A DNA stretch of 64,000 nt from Blautia faecicola (GTDB lineage: Bacteria > Bacillota > Clostridia > Lachnospirales > Lachnospiraceae): positions 750,001-814,000 of the forward strand of contig NZ_SDKC01000001.1 in the NCBI RefSeq assembly GCF_004123145.1, in the 5' to 3' direction. Positions 34,624 through 43,033 of the stretch are shown here, piece after piece. Under the pieces are notes generated by a model. That model did not search any database, was not told the origin of the DNA, and was given only the letters and a program-made list of their open reading frames with translations. The position numbers and the translations under genes are program-made. The first letter of the stretch is position 1. Every line of letters begins with the position of its first letter.

Positions 34624-35885
34624 TTGCGTATCTTTTAGGACGTGGGATTGATAAGGAAATCATTCAGTTTTGTTTGGAGTCCGGAAGAGTTTATGAAAGT
34701 GCATTTCATCATAATGTAGTGTTTGTAGGGATGGATGAGAAAGATAATCCGAAATATGCAGCTCTTAGAGGAATCGGAACCAGCTTTATAGGAGAAGCAA
34801 ATGGAAGCGATAAGAATTATTCTTTTTCCATTTTTGCAGAGAAATCCAATGATACGGTGCATCTGTTTGAGTCAGCCATTGATTTGTTATCCTATGCGAC
34901 GTTGCAGAAATTAGACGGGAAAGAGTGGAGGAGAGAACATTTATTGTCACTGGCAGGTGTCTATCAGCCAGCAAAAGAAATTGAAAAAAGTAAAGTCCCT
35001 GCAGCGTTGGCCAGGACATTAAAAATGCATCCAGAGGTGAAGACAATCGTTATGCATGTGGAACTAATCAAAGCCATTATGATGCAGGAATCAGGTGGGA
35101 GAGGACTTGACCCGATGCAGTGTTCAGAAGGGAGCTTTAATACAAAATACCCCAAACAGCCGAATGGAATCACTGATCCAGAGTATTCGATTTCTTGCGG
35201 AGTGCAGGAGATAAAAAGCTGTCTGGAACGTGCAGGAGTAAAAAATCCTCTGGATATGGAAAATATTAAACTGGCATTGCAAAGTTACAACTACGGAAAT
35301 GGATATTTGGAATGGGCGAAAGCCAGAGGTGGATACACCCTTGCAAATGTGGCAGAATTTTCCGATATGATGGCACAGAGAATGGGGTGGAGCAGTTATG
35401 GGGACAAGCAGTATGTACCACATGTGCTTCAGTATTATGCATTTGGAAGAATCCCGACAGGCATCGGCAATCAGGCAATTGTTCAGGTGGCAGCATCGCA
35501 GGAAGGAAAAGGCGGAACAACCTACTGGAGTTGATATGGATTTGGAAGCCGGGTAGAGTGGTGTGCCTGCTTTGTGTCATGGTGTGCAGACCAGAGTGGT
35601 TATATCCAGAGTGGAGTCATTCCGAAATTTTCTCTTTGTTCGGACGGTGTGAAATGGTTTGAAAGTAAAGGCAGGTTCCGGGACGCCAGTTATACTCCGG
35701 CGGCAGGAGATATTATTTTCTTTGACTGGGGAAACAATGGAACGATTGACCATGTTGGAATTGTAGAGAGCGTCAGTGGTGGAACTGTAAATACCATTGA
35801 AGGCAACAGTGGGGATAAAGTAGCAAGACGGAGTTACAGTATCGGAAGCAGTAACATTTATGGATATGGTGTTCCGGCATATTAA
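34620..35885 (+). pseudogene. ICE remnant: DUF3991 C-terminal part fused to lysozyme/CHAP hydrolase, with stop codon
   Basis: The first 145 or so codons continue the DUF3991/TOPRIM protein (VHLFESAIDLLSYATL, LLSLAGVYQP, VKTIVMH). At about 35055 the sequence jumps in frame into the lysozyme-like domain of a conjugation cell-wall hydrolase (IMMQESGGRGLDPMQCSEG, QSYNYGNGYLEWAKARGG). An NlpC/CHAP-type peptidase domain follows (VEWCACFVSWCADQSGYI, IDHVGIVE). TGA at 35532 replaces a codon that should be Trp in this domain, so translation stops after TTYWS. A GTG at 35574 could restart only the peptidase part. The fusion means that the element between its replication and conjugation ends has been lost. 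Confidence 0.82.
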
Positions 35886-35950
35886 AAGGCAGGAGAAAAA
35901 GTGTGATAGTCTAATGGTGAATCTGGAGTATACAATTCCTGAAAATAGAC

Positions 35951-35979
35951 TTGACTTTCAAATATTACAAGTGTAAGAT
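35951..35979 (+). promoter_or_regulatory. sigma-A promoter of PBP operon
   Basis: TTGACT at 35951-35956 and TAAGAT at 35974-35979 with a 17-base spacer. The BlaI operator at 35965-35976 overlaps the spacer and the -10 box. Confidence 0.75.
35965..35976. promoter_or_regulatory. BlaI/MecI operator O1
   Basis: TTACAAGTGTAA has the TTACA-TGTAA form of BlaI/MecI operators and overlaps the -10 box of the PBP promoter. The repressor gene is blaI at 42439. Confidence 0.75.
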
Positions 35980-36014
35980 TTAAGAAACAAAAAAATTAGA
36001 AGAAAGGAATATCT

Positions 36015-38126
36015 ATGAAAAGAAGACGAAAAAAGCAAAATATCCAAAAATCTTACGCTTGTAAGATTTTTGGGCTGATAGTAGCTATAACAGTAATTGC
36101 TGTTTCAGGAGGTATTTTATTAAAAAGGACGATAACGGAATCACCAGAAGACACACTTGTGGAATATATGAACCATATTGAAAAAAAGGAATATGAAGTA
36201 ATGTATACTATGATAGATTCAGATGAAAAAGTTTATCTGACAAAAGAAGAATACATACAACGAAATTCTAAGATATACGAAGGAATAGAGGTCAGTGACA
36301 TTAAAATCAGTCATATAGCTGTGAAAGAGAAAAAAGCAGATACAGTTACGCTTTCGTATGAAACATCATGTAATACAATTGCCGGAACAATGCAATTTGA
36401 CAATATGGCGGAACTGAAGAAGACGAAACAGGGATATAAATTAGTATGGCAGGATAGCCTGATTTTTCCAGATTTAGAGAGTGATGATAAAATAAGTGTT
36501 ACTACATCAAAAGCGGAGAGAGGAGAAATATTAGACCGAGATGGTAAAATGCTTGCAGGAAAAGGAGTAGCAACATCAGTTGGCATTATACCGGGAAAGC
36601 TGGAAGACAGGAATGTATCTATTGAAAAAATAGCGGAGTTATTAGAGATAGATGTAGAAACAATAAATAACAAACTCACAGCAAAGTGGGTAAAAGAAGA
36701 TTCTTTTGTACCAATTGAAACTATTCCGAAAGTAGAAGAAATAGATTTAATGAAAATACAGCCAGAAGAAAAGACACTTGAAGAGCAGGATTGTCAGAAT
36801 AAACTTTTGGAAATTCCAGGGGTTATGCTATCAGATGTGGAAGTTAGAACCTATGAGTTAGGGGAAGCAGCAGCTCATTTAATTGGTTATGTACAGTCTG
36901 TAACAGCAGAAGATTTGGAAAATCATCCAGGGGAAGGATATTCAGCTGAAAGTGTAATCGGAAGATCTGGGGTGGAAAAGTTATACGAAAAGCAATTAAA
37001 AGGAAAAGATGGTTGTGATATAAAGATTTTGGATAGTGATGGGGAAGTAAAAGAGGTTCTTGCAAGTATTTTTAAAGAAGATGGTATGGATATAAGATTA
37101 ACGATAGATTCCGATTTGCAAAAATCATTATACGAGCAGTTTAAAGAAGATCCGGGGTGTTCTGTCGCAATGAATCCTTATACGGGAGAAGTATTGGCTT
37201 TGGTAAGTACCCCATCTTATGATAATAATGAATTTATACGGGGCTTATCATCAGAGAAATGGACATCATTAAACGAAGATGAAAAGAAGCCATTATATAA
37301 TCGTTTTCGTCAAGTATGGTGTCCTGGCTCAACATTTAAACCAGTTGTGGCAGGAATTGGGTTGAAAACGGGAAGCATAGATCCAAAAGAAGATTTTGGA
37401 AATGAAGGTTTGGCATGGCAGAAAGATTCGTCTTGGGGATCTTATCAAGTGACAACACTTCATGAATATGAACCGGTTATTATGAAAAATGCAATTATCT
37501 ATTCTGATAATATTTATTTTGCAAAGGCAGCTCTTAAAATTGGTAGTGAGAATTTCATGAATACTTTAAATGAAATAGGATTTAATCAGAATATGCCGTT
37601 TGAGATTGCGATGCAGGAATCAACATATTCCAATACAGATAAAATAGAAACAGAAATACAATTGGCAGATAGTGGTTATGGGCAAGGGCAGATTCTTGTA
37701 AATCCATTACATCTGGCAAGTATTTATACTTCATTTTTAAATGAAGGGAATATGATAAAACCATATTTGAAATACAAAGAAGAAGCATCTGGTGAAACAT
37801 GGATAGAAAATGCGTTTAGCGAAGAAAATGTAGAAGAAATTATGCAAGGGGTGGAAGGTGTTGTAAATGATCCGGAAGGAACCGGATATGCTGCACATCG
37901 TGACGATATTTTGCTTGCTGGAAAAACAGGGACAGCCGAGTTGAAGACAACGAAAGAAGATACTTCTGGCAAAGAAATCGGGTGGTTTTCGGTGTTTACG
38001 GCAGATAAAAGCGTGGACAAACCAATTCTTCTTATCAGTATGGTTGAGAATGTGAAAGGAATCGGTGGAAGTGGTTATGTTGTTAAAAAGGATGCAACCG
38101 TATTGGAGGAATATTTTGAAAAATAA
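36015..38126 (+). CDS. MecA-like low-affinity penicillin-binding protein (transpeptidase)
   Basis: A class B cell-wall transpeptidase of 703 residues. One membrane helix is at about 17-36, an NTF2-like MecA_N domain at about 45-155, a dimerisation domain (ERGEILDRDGKMLA) at 168-345 and the transpeptidase domain at 365-700. The catalytic motifs are STFK at 439-442, SDN at 497-499 and KTGT at 637-640. The MecA_N domain marks it as a PBP2a-type enzyme that can keep working when beta-lactams block the others. AGAAAGGAAT precedes the ATG. A second BlaI-type palindrome lies inside the first 20 codons. The linked blaR1-blaI genes indicate induction by beta-lactams. Whether it gives resistance here is not proven. 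Confidence 0.9.
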   Translation: MKRRRKKQNIQKSYACKIFGLIVAITVIAVSGGILLKRTITESPEDTLVEYMNHIEKKEYEVMYTMIDSDEKVYLTKEEYIQRNSKIYEGIEVSDIKISHIAVKEKKADTVTLSYETSCNTIAGTMQFDNMAELKKTKQGYKLVWQDSLIFPDLESDDKISVTTSKAERGEILDRDGKMLAGKGVATSVGIIPGKLEDRNVSIEKIAELLEIDVETINNKLTAKWVKEDSFVPIETIPKVEEIDLMKIQPEEKTLEEQDCQNKLLEIPGVMLSDVEVRTYELGEAAAHLIGYVQSVTAEDLENHPGEGYSAESVIGRSGVEKLYEKQLKGKDGCDIKILDSDGEVKEVLASIFKEDGMDIRLTIDSDLQKSLYEQFKEDPGCSVAMNPYTGEVLALVSTPSYDNNEFIRGLSSEKWTSLNEDEKKPLYNRFRQVWCPGSTFKPVVAGIGLKTGSIDPKEDFGNEGLAWQKDSSWGSYQVTTLHEYEPVIMKNAIIYSDNIYFAKAALKIGSENFMNTLNEIGFNQNMPFEIAMQESTYSNTDKIETEIQLADSGYGQGQILVNPLHLASIYTSFLNEGNMIKPYLKYKEEASGETWIENAFSEENVEEIMQGVEGVVNDPEGTGYAAHRDDILLAGKTGTAELKTTKEDTSGKEIGWFSVFTADKSVDKPILLISMVENVKGIGGSGYVVKKDATVLEEYFEK
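36047..36070. promoter_or_regulatory. BlaI/MecI operator O2 inside PBP gene
   Basis: AAAATCTTAC and GTAAGATTTT are perfect 10-base arms around GCTT, with TTACGCTTGTAA at the centre. The site covers codons 11-19 of the PBP gene, about 60 bases downstream of the predicted transcription start. Confidence 0.7.
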
Positions 38127-38147
38127 AAAAATTTTTACGGGGAATTA

Positions 38148-38159
38148 TTACATGTGTAA
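38148..38159. promoter_or_regulatory. BlaI/MecI operator O3 over lipoprotein start codon
   Basis: TTACATGTGTAA contains the ATG start of the first lipoprotein gene. It fits the TTACA-TGTAA pattern at both arms. Confidence 0.6.
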
Positions 38160-39315
38160 GAAATTTGCGATGATATTGATAGTTCTTATTGTTTTTACAG
38201 GGTGCGGCCAAAATCGAATTACGGAAAAAGAAGAAAAGAAAGAAACCGTAGAATCTGAAATGAATGCAGAAGTAAAAAAAACAGCGCAAACTTTTCGGTC
38301 TGTTTATATGAAGGAGAAGTCGGAGTTAAATACATTAAAGGCGAAAAGAAAAATTATCAATTGTCTGGAAGAGAAAGAATATGCGGCAGTAGATTGTGAT
38401 AATCAGATTGATATGGTCAATCGTGAAAAAGTAGAAGAATTTTGCAAAGCAGCGGAGAAAGAAGAACAGGCAGCAGTTGATATTGTTGTTGTATTTGATG
38501 AAGGGGAAATTATACAATATCATTTAGAGTCAATGAATGGAAAGATAAATGTTCGATTATGTCAGGTTAAATGGAAGGATAATAGTCCACAGGCTAATTA
38601 TTATGATGAATATGAAGCATATGAGTGGAAATATACAGAAAAAGGATACTTGTTTCTGGAGGAATATCACCCACCGGGATTTGATGGAGCACCGGGTGAA
38701 ACTGGATTCAGAGTGCAGCCATTAGATAAAACATGCCGGGAATTGAATCGAAAATATGTTATGCCGTTGGGGTATGCACTTAATAATCTGTTGATTACAA
38801 ATTGGGATAATCAGAATTATACGGAACTTGATTTTTATGATCTTTATGAAAAAATGTATTATATGAAATATGGAAAGCAAGTTCCATATGAAGCAAATTA
38901 TGGTGGAGTAGAATATGAAGTTCCAGAAGATGAGTTTGAAGAGGTTATAAAGACCTATTTACCATTTAGTAATACTGAGATTGAAAAGGGAACTTTTTAT
39001 AACTCTGATAATAAAACTTTTAGATACAGACCGCGAGGGTTATATGATTGTGAATTCCCATATGAGCCATATTCGGAAGTTATCTCATATGAAAAATTAC
39101 AAGATGGAACATTAAAACTTACGATAGAAGCAGTATGGGAAATCAGAATGTTAGATCAGGCAATCACCAGTGAATTGATGATAAAACCTATGGAAGACGG
39201 AAGTTTCCAGTATTTATCAAATAAGGTAATCAGTTCAGATCAAAATGCAAATGCAGGGTGGTATATGCCAAGGTTAACAGAAGAAGAGTGGGAAGAGAAT
39301 TACAGTAATAATTAG
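38152..39315 (+). CDS. lipoprotein of bla locus, DUF6070-like (paralogue 1)
   Basis: A 387-residue lipoprotein. The signal peptide ends in FTGC at about residue 16, and a charged linker follows. The body has no catalytic motif that I recognise. It shares order and many segments with the next gene: a YTEKGYLFLEEYHPP-like stretch, a LIVGYALNNLLITNWDNQ-like stretch (here MPLGYALNNLLITNWDNQ), and LYEKMYYMKYGKQVPYEA. I recall these as the DUF6070 family found beside bla genes in Lachnospiraceae; this should be confirmed. ACGGGGA precedes the ATG at 38152; the frame from 38065 lies in the PBP gene. It probably sits outside the membrane and may modulate the PBP. Confidence 0.75.
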   Translation: MCKKFAMILIVLIVFTGCGQNRITEKEEKKETVESEMNAEVKKTAQTFRSVYMKEKSELNTLKAKRKIINCLEEKEYAAVDCDNQIDMVNREKVEEFCKAAEKEEQAAVDIVVVFDEGEIIQYHLESMNGKINVRLCQVKWKDNSPQANYYDEYEAYEWKYTEKGYLFLEEYHPPGFDGAPGETGFRVQPLDKTCRELNRKYVMPLGYALNNLLITNWDNQNYTELDFYDLYEKMYYMKYGKQVPYEANYGGVEYEVPEDEFEEVIKTYLPFSNTEIEKGTFYNSDNKTFRYRPRGLYDCEFPYEPYSEVISYEKLQDGTLKLTIEAVWEIRMLDQAITSELMIKPMEDGSFQYLSNKVISSDQNANAGWYMPRLTEEEWEENYSNN

Positions 39316-39323
39316 GGGGCAAT

Positions 39324-40556
39324 ATGAAAAGAAAAAGTATTTTGTTAGTACTTTGTATAGGAATGATTCTGACTTCCTGTGAAAGTAAGATATCGTTAAA
39401 TAGCACAGATGTAAAAAATGAGAAGAATCAGAAAAACACTACCATGGAAAATCCGGATAAGGGATATAATCTACCAATCGATGAAGACAAGAAAAAGGAA
39501 GTTGTGAACGATTGTGAAGAAATTATGGGCATTGTCCGAGACATTTATTCTGAATATAATGGAATACAAGAAGCAGATCAGAATACTGCTGAGCAAATGA
39601 TGAATCGGATGAAAGAAATTATCAAACAAAATGGGAATCCGGTCATTGGTTCCGATCATTATTCTGTTATGGATAATTATCAGAAGATGGAACAATTTTT
39701 AAAATCTGCAGAACAAGAAGAAAAAGGAAGTGTAATTTTATATGAAGCAGATACAGATGGTGGAATTACCAGAAAAGAATATAGTTATGATGGAAAAGAA
39801 ATGAGTGTGATGTTCGCAAAAATGATCTGGAGTGAGGATACAGAGCCTGTACTTACATACATATCGCTATCAAAAATAAAAGAATGGGCATATACTGAAA
39901 ATGGAAATTTCTGTTATGAATTATGCGTACCTGAACCACCGGAAGTGACAGAGATTGTAGATGGAAGTTGTATTATCCGGGTAAAGCCTTTGAGTGAGGA
40001 GTGTCGGGAATATTCAAAAAAATATGTGAGTACGTTCGGCTATCAGGGAAACAATCTGTTATGTTCAAACTGGAATGCGGAGGATATGCAGGGGTTGGAT
40101 TATAATGGACTTTATGAATATTTTTATCAAATGAAATATGGAGAAAAATTTACTGCAGAAAAAGAGGTTGTGGGAATTCCAGCAGAAGAGTTCGAAAATG
40201 TAATTATGACATATCTTCCTGTTACAAAAGAAGAATTGAAAGAATGGGCGGTCTACGATGAACAAAGTAATATGTTTATCTGGAAACGATTGGGATGTGG
40301 TAATTATTCACCAACACATTTTGGCTTGTCTTTACCGGAAGTAACAGAGGTCAGGCATAATGAAGATGGAACCATTGTTTTGACAATTCATGCAGTATGT
40401 GATTCTGTTGTATGTAATGATGTTGTTATTACACACGAACTTACGATGAAAATTCAGGATGATGGAACGATTCAGTATGTTGGAAACAGGATTTTAGATA
40501 ATGGTATTGATAATATACCGAGGTATCAGTACCGGTTAGGTAATTTGCAGAATTGA
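39324..40556 (+). CDS. lipoprotein of bla locus, DUF6070-like (paralogue 2)
   Basis: A 410-residue lipoprotein with the signal peptide KRKSILLVLCIGMILTSC, where LTSC is the lipobox. It resembles the preceding protein along most of its length. Equivalent blocks are KEWAYTENGNFCYEL, YQGNNLLCSNWNAEDM and LYEYFYQMKYGEKFTAEK. The two genes lie eight bases apart after AGGGGG, which indicates a tandem duplication inside the operon. The function is unknown. Export to the outer face of the membrane and linkage to the PBP suggest a role in beta-lactam tolerance or signalling, which is inference. Confidence 0.75.
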   Translation: MKRKSILLVLCIGMILTSCESKISLNSTDVKNEKNQKNTTMENPDKGYNLPIDEDKKKEVVNDCEEIMGIVRDIYSEYNGIQEADQNTAEQMMNRMKEIIKQNGNPVIGSDHYSVMDNYQKMEQFLKSAEQEEKGSVILYEADTDGGITRKEYSYDGKEMSVMFAKMIWSEDTEPVLTYISLSKIKEWAYTENGNFCYELCVPEPPEVTEIVDGSCIIRVKPLSEECREYSKKYVSTFGYQGNNLLCSNWNAEDMQGLDYNGLYEYFYQMKYGEKFTAEKEVVGIPAEEFENVIMTYLPVTKEELKEWAVYDEQSNMFIWKRLGCGNYSPTHFGLSLPEVTEVRHNEDGTIVLTIHAVCDSVVCNDVVITHELTMKIQDDGTIQYVGNRILDNGIDNIPRYQYRLGNLQN

Positions 40557-40572
40557 TCAGTAGAGAAGAAAT

Positions 40573-40622
40573 AAATAAAGAGAACTGATAACGGGAAATT
40601 ATGCTATCAGTTCTCTTTATTT
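40573..40622. terminator. bidirectional terminator of bla locus
   Basis: Perfect 18-bp arms (AAATAAAGAGAACTGATA and its complement) with T-rich ends. It overlaps the blaR1 stop codon and ends both convergent operons. Confidence 0.9.
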
Positions 40623-42420
40623 ATTTCCAAATACCAAGATTAGAAAGTACAGATTCTGTTATTTTGGTAGCCTGACTTCCAGTTGCACCAGAAGAGGATT
40701 GAATATTTGTTGCGAAGTAGTAAGTATTATTCGCTGTTTCAATGTATCCGATAAACCAGCCATTGACATCTTTACCATTGACACGACCGGTTCCTGTTTT
40801 CCCGTAAAGAGAACCGGAAGAAGTAGTGGAAAGTAGCAGGGCTTTTTTTACTGCCTGGATATTTTTACTGTCAAAATGAAAATTATTTTGATAGAAATTC
40901 TGTAACAATTCCACCTGTTCTATAGGTGATATCTTCAGAGAGAAATCTGTCCAATAGAGATTTAGATTTGTTCCAGTATTCTGATTCCCATAGTTTATTG
41001 TCTGTAAAAATGTTCTTACGGCTTCAAAACCTGCCTGTGAATCAATTGCCTGAAAATACCAGTTTACGGAATTATGTATAGCCGAGGTTAAATCTTGATC
41101 GGCTTCCCATGAATGAAAAGGATATGGTTCTCCATTCCATGTGAAAGTGGAATGTTCTGGTGTAATAATTCCGGATTCCAAGCCAAGTAATGCATCATAT
41201 ATTTTATAAGTCGAATTCGGTGATACACGTGTGGAAGCATGATCCATATTATAAATATTCCATCTATCAGCAGACTGATCATATAAAACAAAACTTCCGG
41301 TGTAGTCCCCAAAATTGGAAGAAAGATTTAGCTGAGTAATATTCTTTTCGGTTGTGTCAAAATGATAGCCAGTCTGATCAGAAGCATAAACAGAAAGTAT
41401 GGGAATGCATCCAATGATGATAGTAGAGACGAATATGCATATAAGATATCCACGAATTTTTTGTTTAAAAGTAGGTTGGTGGAATGATGCAATATTTAAA
41501 ATGCGTCCTTTTAACTGTTTTATATTTCCACTGATTCCCATAGTAAGAGGGAATGGAGACAGAGCTATTGTTTCGGCAAAGTTAATCAGTGTATTTCCAT
41601 ATGACTTGTATTCTGTTTCTTTTAATAATTGTAATACAGCACTGTCGCAGGCAAGTTCCCGTTCCTGTCGTATTCTTTTTAGAAAATACCAGATTAGGGG
41701 ATTGAACCAGTAGAAAACATTTACTGTATTTATCAAATATCCAATTAGAATATCTTTATGCTTGTAGTGCTGCAGTTCATGAAGAAGCATATATCGAATA
41801 TCAGTTGAACTTATAGTTCCAGCGTTAAAATCTGAAATCAAGTGAATTGGAAGATAAATGCGAGGATGCAGGAAACCAGCCAAAACAGGAGATTTCAAAA
41901 ATGCTGTACTATAAATCGGAATGGTATGCTTGCTGTTCACTTCGTTTAAACATTCTATATAAAGAGCGTTTAGTTCTTCATTTTGAAGAGGTAAAGCAGA
42001 ACTATGTAAGGCTTTTACTTGTTTTACTGAGCGGTAGAGAAGAAAAAACATTATGAATATACCGATACTCCAGAAAAATACAAGTAATGTGTGAATAAAA
42101 GTTGGTATTTGGGTGCTGACAGAGACAGCAAAATCATTTATTTTATCCAAATTATAACCATTACCAGAAAGAAAAGTGGTTTGAATGTCACCATTGGTAC
42201 TTGAACTGGCTGTCAGCAAATGTCTCCACGATATAGAAGATGGGGCAGAGTTTATCGGTAAAAAGGGAACAATTAGAACGGCAAGAAATATAATCGAAAG
42301 ATTATATTGCATACGTGCGGATAATTGCCTTTGCAATAAATTTTTTAATCCCAGTAAACTACCTAAAAAAATACAAATGATGGCATTACAGAGTAAAAAT
42401 CGAAAACTAAAATATATCAA
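40621..42420 (-). CDS. blaR1: BlaR1/MecR1 beta-lactam sensor-transducer
   Basis: A 599-residue membrane sensor. Four N-terminal helices flank an M56 zinc protease with HELQH at 214-218 and a downstream ERELACDSAV motif. After a last helix near 325-345 comes an extracellular penicillin-binding domain with STYK at 403-406, SVN at 451-453 and KTGT at 541-544. Acylation of STYK by a beta-lactam activates the protease, which leads to loss of BlaI. All key residues are present. It starts 19 bases after blaI and shares its promoter. Confidence 0.93.
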   Translation of the reverse strand: MIYFSFRFLLCNAIICIFLGSLLGLKNLLQRQLSARMQYNLSIIFLAVLIVPFLPINSAPSSISWRHLLTASSSTNGDIQTTFLSGNGYNLDKINDFAVSVSTQIPTFIHTLLVFFWSIGIFIMFFLLYRSVKQVKALHSSALPLQNEELNALYIECLNEVNSKHTIPIYSTAFLKSPVLAGFLHPRIYLPIHLISDFNAGTISSTDIRYMLLHELQHYKHKDILIGYLINTVNVFYWFNPLIWYFLKRIRQERELACDSAVLQLLKETEYKSYGNTLINFAETIALSPFPLTMGISGNIKQLKGRILNIASFHQPTFKQKIRGYLICIFVSTIIIGCIPILSVYASDQTGYHFDTTEKNITQLNLSSNFGDYTGSFVLYDQSADRWNIYNMDHASTRVSPNSTYKIYDALLGLESGIITPEHSTFTWNGEPYPFHSWEADQDLTSAIHNSVNWYFQAIDSQAGFEAVRTFLQTINYGNQNTGTNLNLYWTDFSLKISPIEQVELLQNFYQNNFHFDSKNIQAVKKALLLSTTSSGSLYGKTGTGRVNGKDVNGWFIGYIETANNTYYFATNIQSSSGATGSQATKITESVLSNLGIWK

Positions 42421-42438
42421 AATATGCTCCTCCCATGG

Positions 42439-42807
42439 TTAATGATTGGAAAGAAGATTCCGTAAGCTGGCAATGTCTTCTTCAGACAATTTATCATCCT
42501 CAATGTAAGAGGCAAGCATAGAAGTGATATTACCATTATAATATCGCTTTAAAAAAGAATTACTTTCCTGCCGAATATATTCGTCTTCCTTGACCAATGG
42601 AGTATAGACAAAAACCCGGCTTTGTTTTTCATAGGTTAGTGCTTTTTTAGAAACGAGACGTTTAATCAATGTCTGAATTGTTTTAGGACTCCAACTGGAA
42701 ATTTGTGTTAATTTTTCAGTAATTTCATTGGTGCTGATTGGTGCGTATTTCCAAACGATTTTCATAACTTCAAATTCAGCTTCTGAAATTTGAGGCAGAT
42801 TGCTCAT
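42439..42807 (-). CDS. blaI: BlaI/MecI/CopY family repressor
   Basis: A 122-residue winged-helix repressor. The N-terminal segment SEAEFEVMKIVWKYAPISTN and the recognition helix region SWSPKTIQTLIKRLVSKKAL are typical of BlaI/MecI, and a C-terminal dimerisation helix follows. BlaR1 normally removes it by cleavage in the C-terminal part. Four operator candidates of the TTAC-GTAA type lie in the locus, one of them in its own leader. GAGGAATAT precedes the ATG. Confidence 0.93.
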   Translation of the reverse strand: MSNLPQISEAEFEVMKIVWKYAPISTNEITEKLTQISSWSPKTIQTLIKRLVSKKALTYEKQSRVFVYTPLVKEDEYIRQESNSFLKRYYNGNITSMLASYIEDDKLSEEDIASLRNLLSNH

Positions 42808-42825
42808 GTGATATTCCTCTAAATC

Positions 42826-42837
42826 TTACGTGTGTAA
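42826..42837. promoter_or_regulatory. BlaI/MecI operator O4 in blaI leader
   Basis: TTACGTGTGTAA, read on the reverse strand TTACACACGTAA, lies just downstream of the blaI -10 box. It would give autoregulation. Confidence 0.7.
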
Positions 42838-42844
42838 TAAAAAT

Positions 42845-42874
42845 AGTATATATCGGAAAAGGATGGTCTGTCAA
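42845..42874 (-). promoter_or_regulatory. promoter of blaI-blaR1
   Basis: On the reverse strand a consensus TTGACA (42874-42869) and TATACT (42850-42845) have an 18-base spacer; TATATA with a 16-base spacer is an alternative. Confidence 0.65.
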
Positions 42875-43033
42875 TGTGTTTAAAATTTACAATTAAATTT
42901 CACAGAACAAACATTCGGCTTTGCTCTGTACTTTTTTTCTTCCGAATGCTATACTGGATAAGTAACAATACTAAGAATACAACTACTATTTCTAAAATAT
43001 CACCGCCAGCCAGAGCGGATCAGGAGAAATCAT

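Noticed and set aside
35532-35534. UGA read as selenocysteine or reassigned codon
   Set aside because: The position is Trp in the expected fold, no SECIS-like hairpin was seen just downstream and other genes here use TGA as stop.
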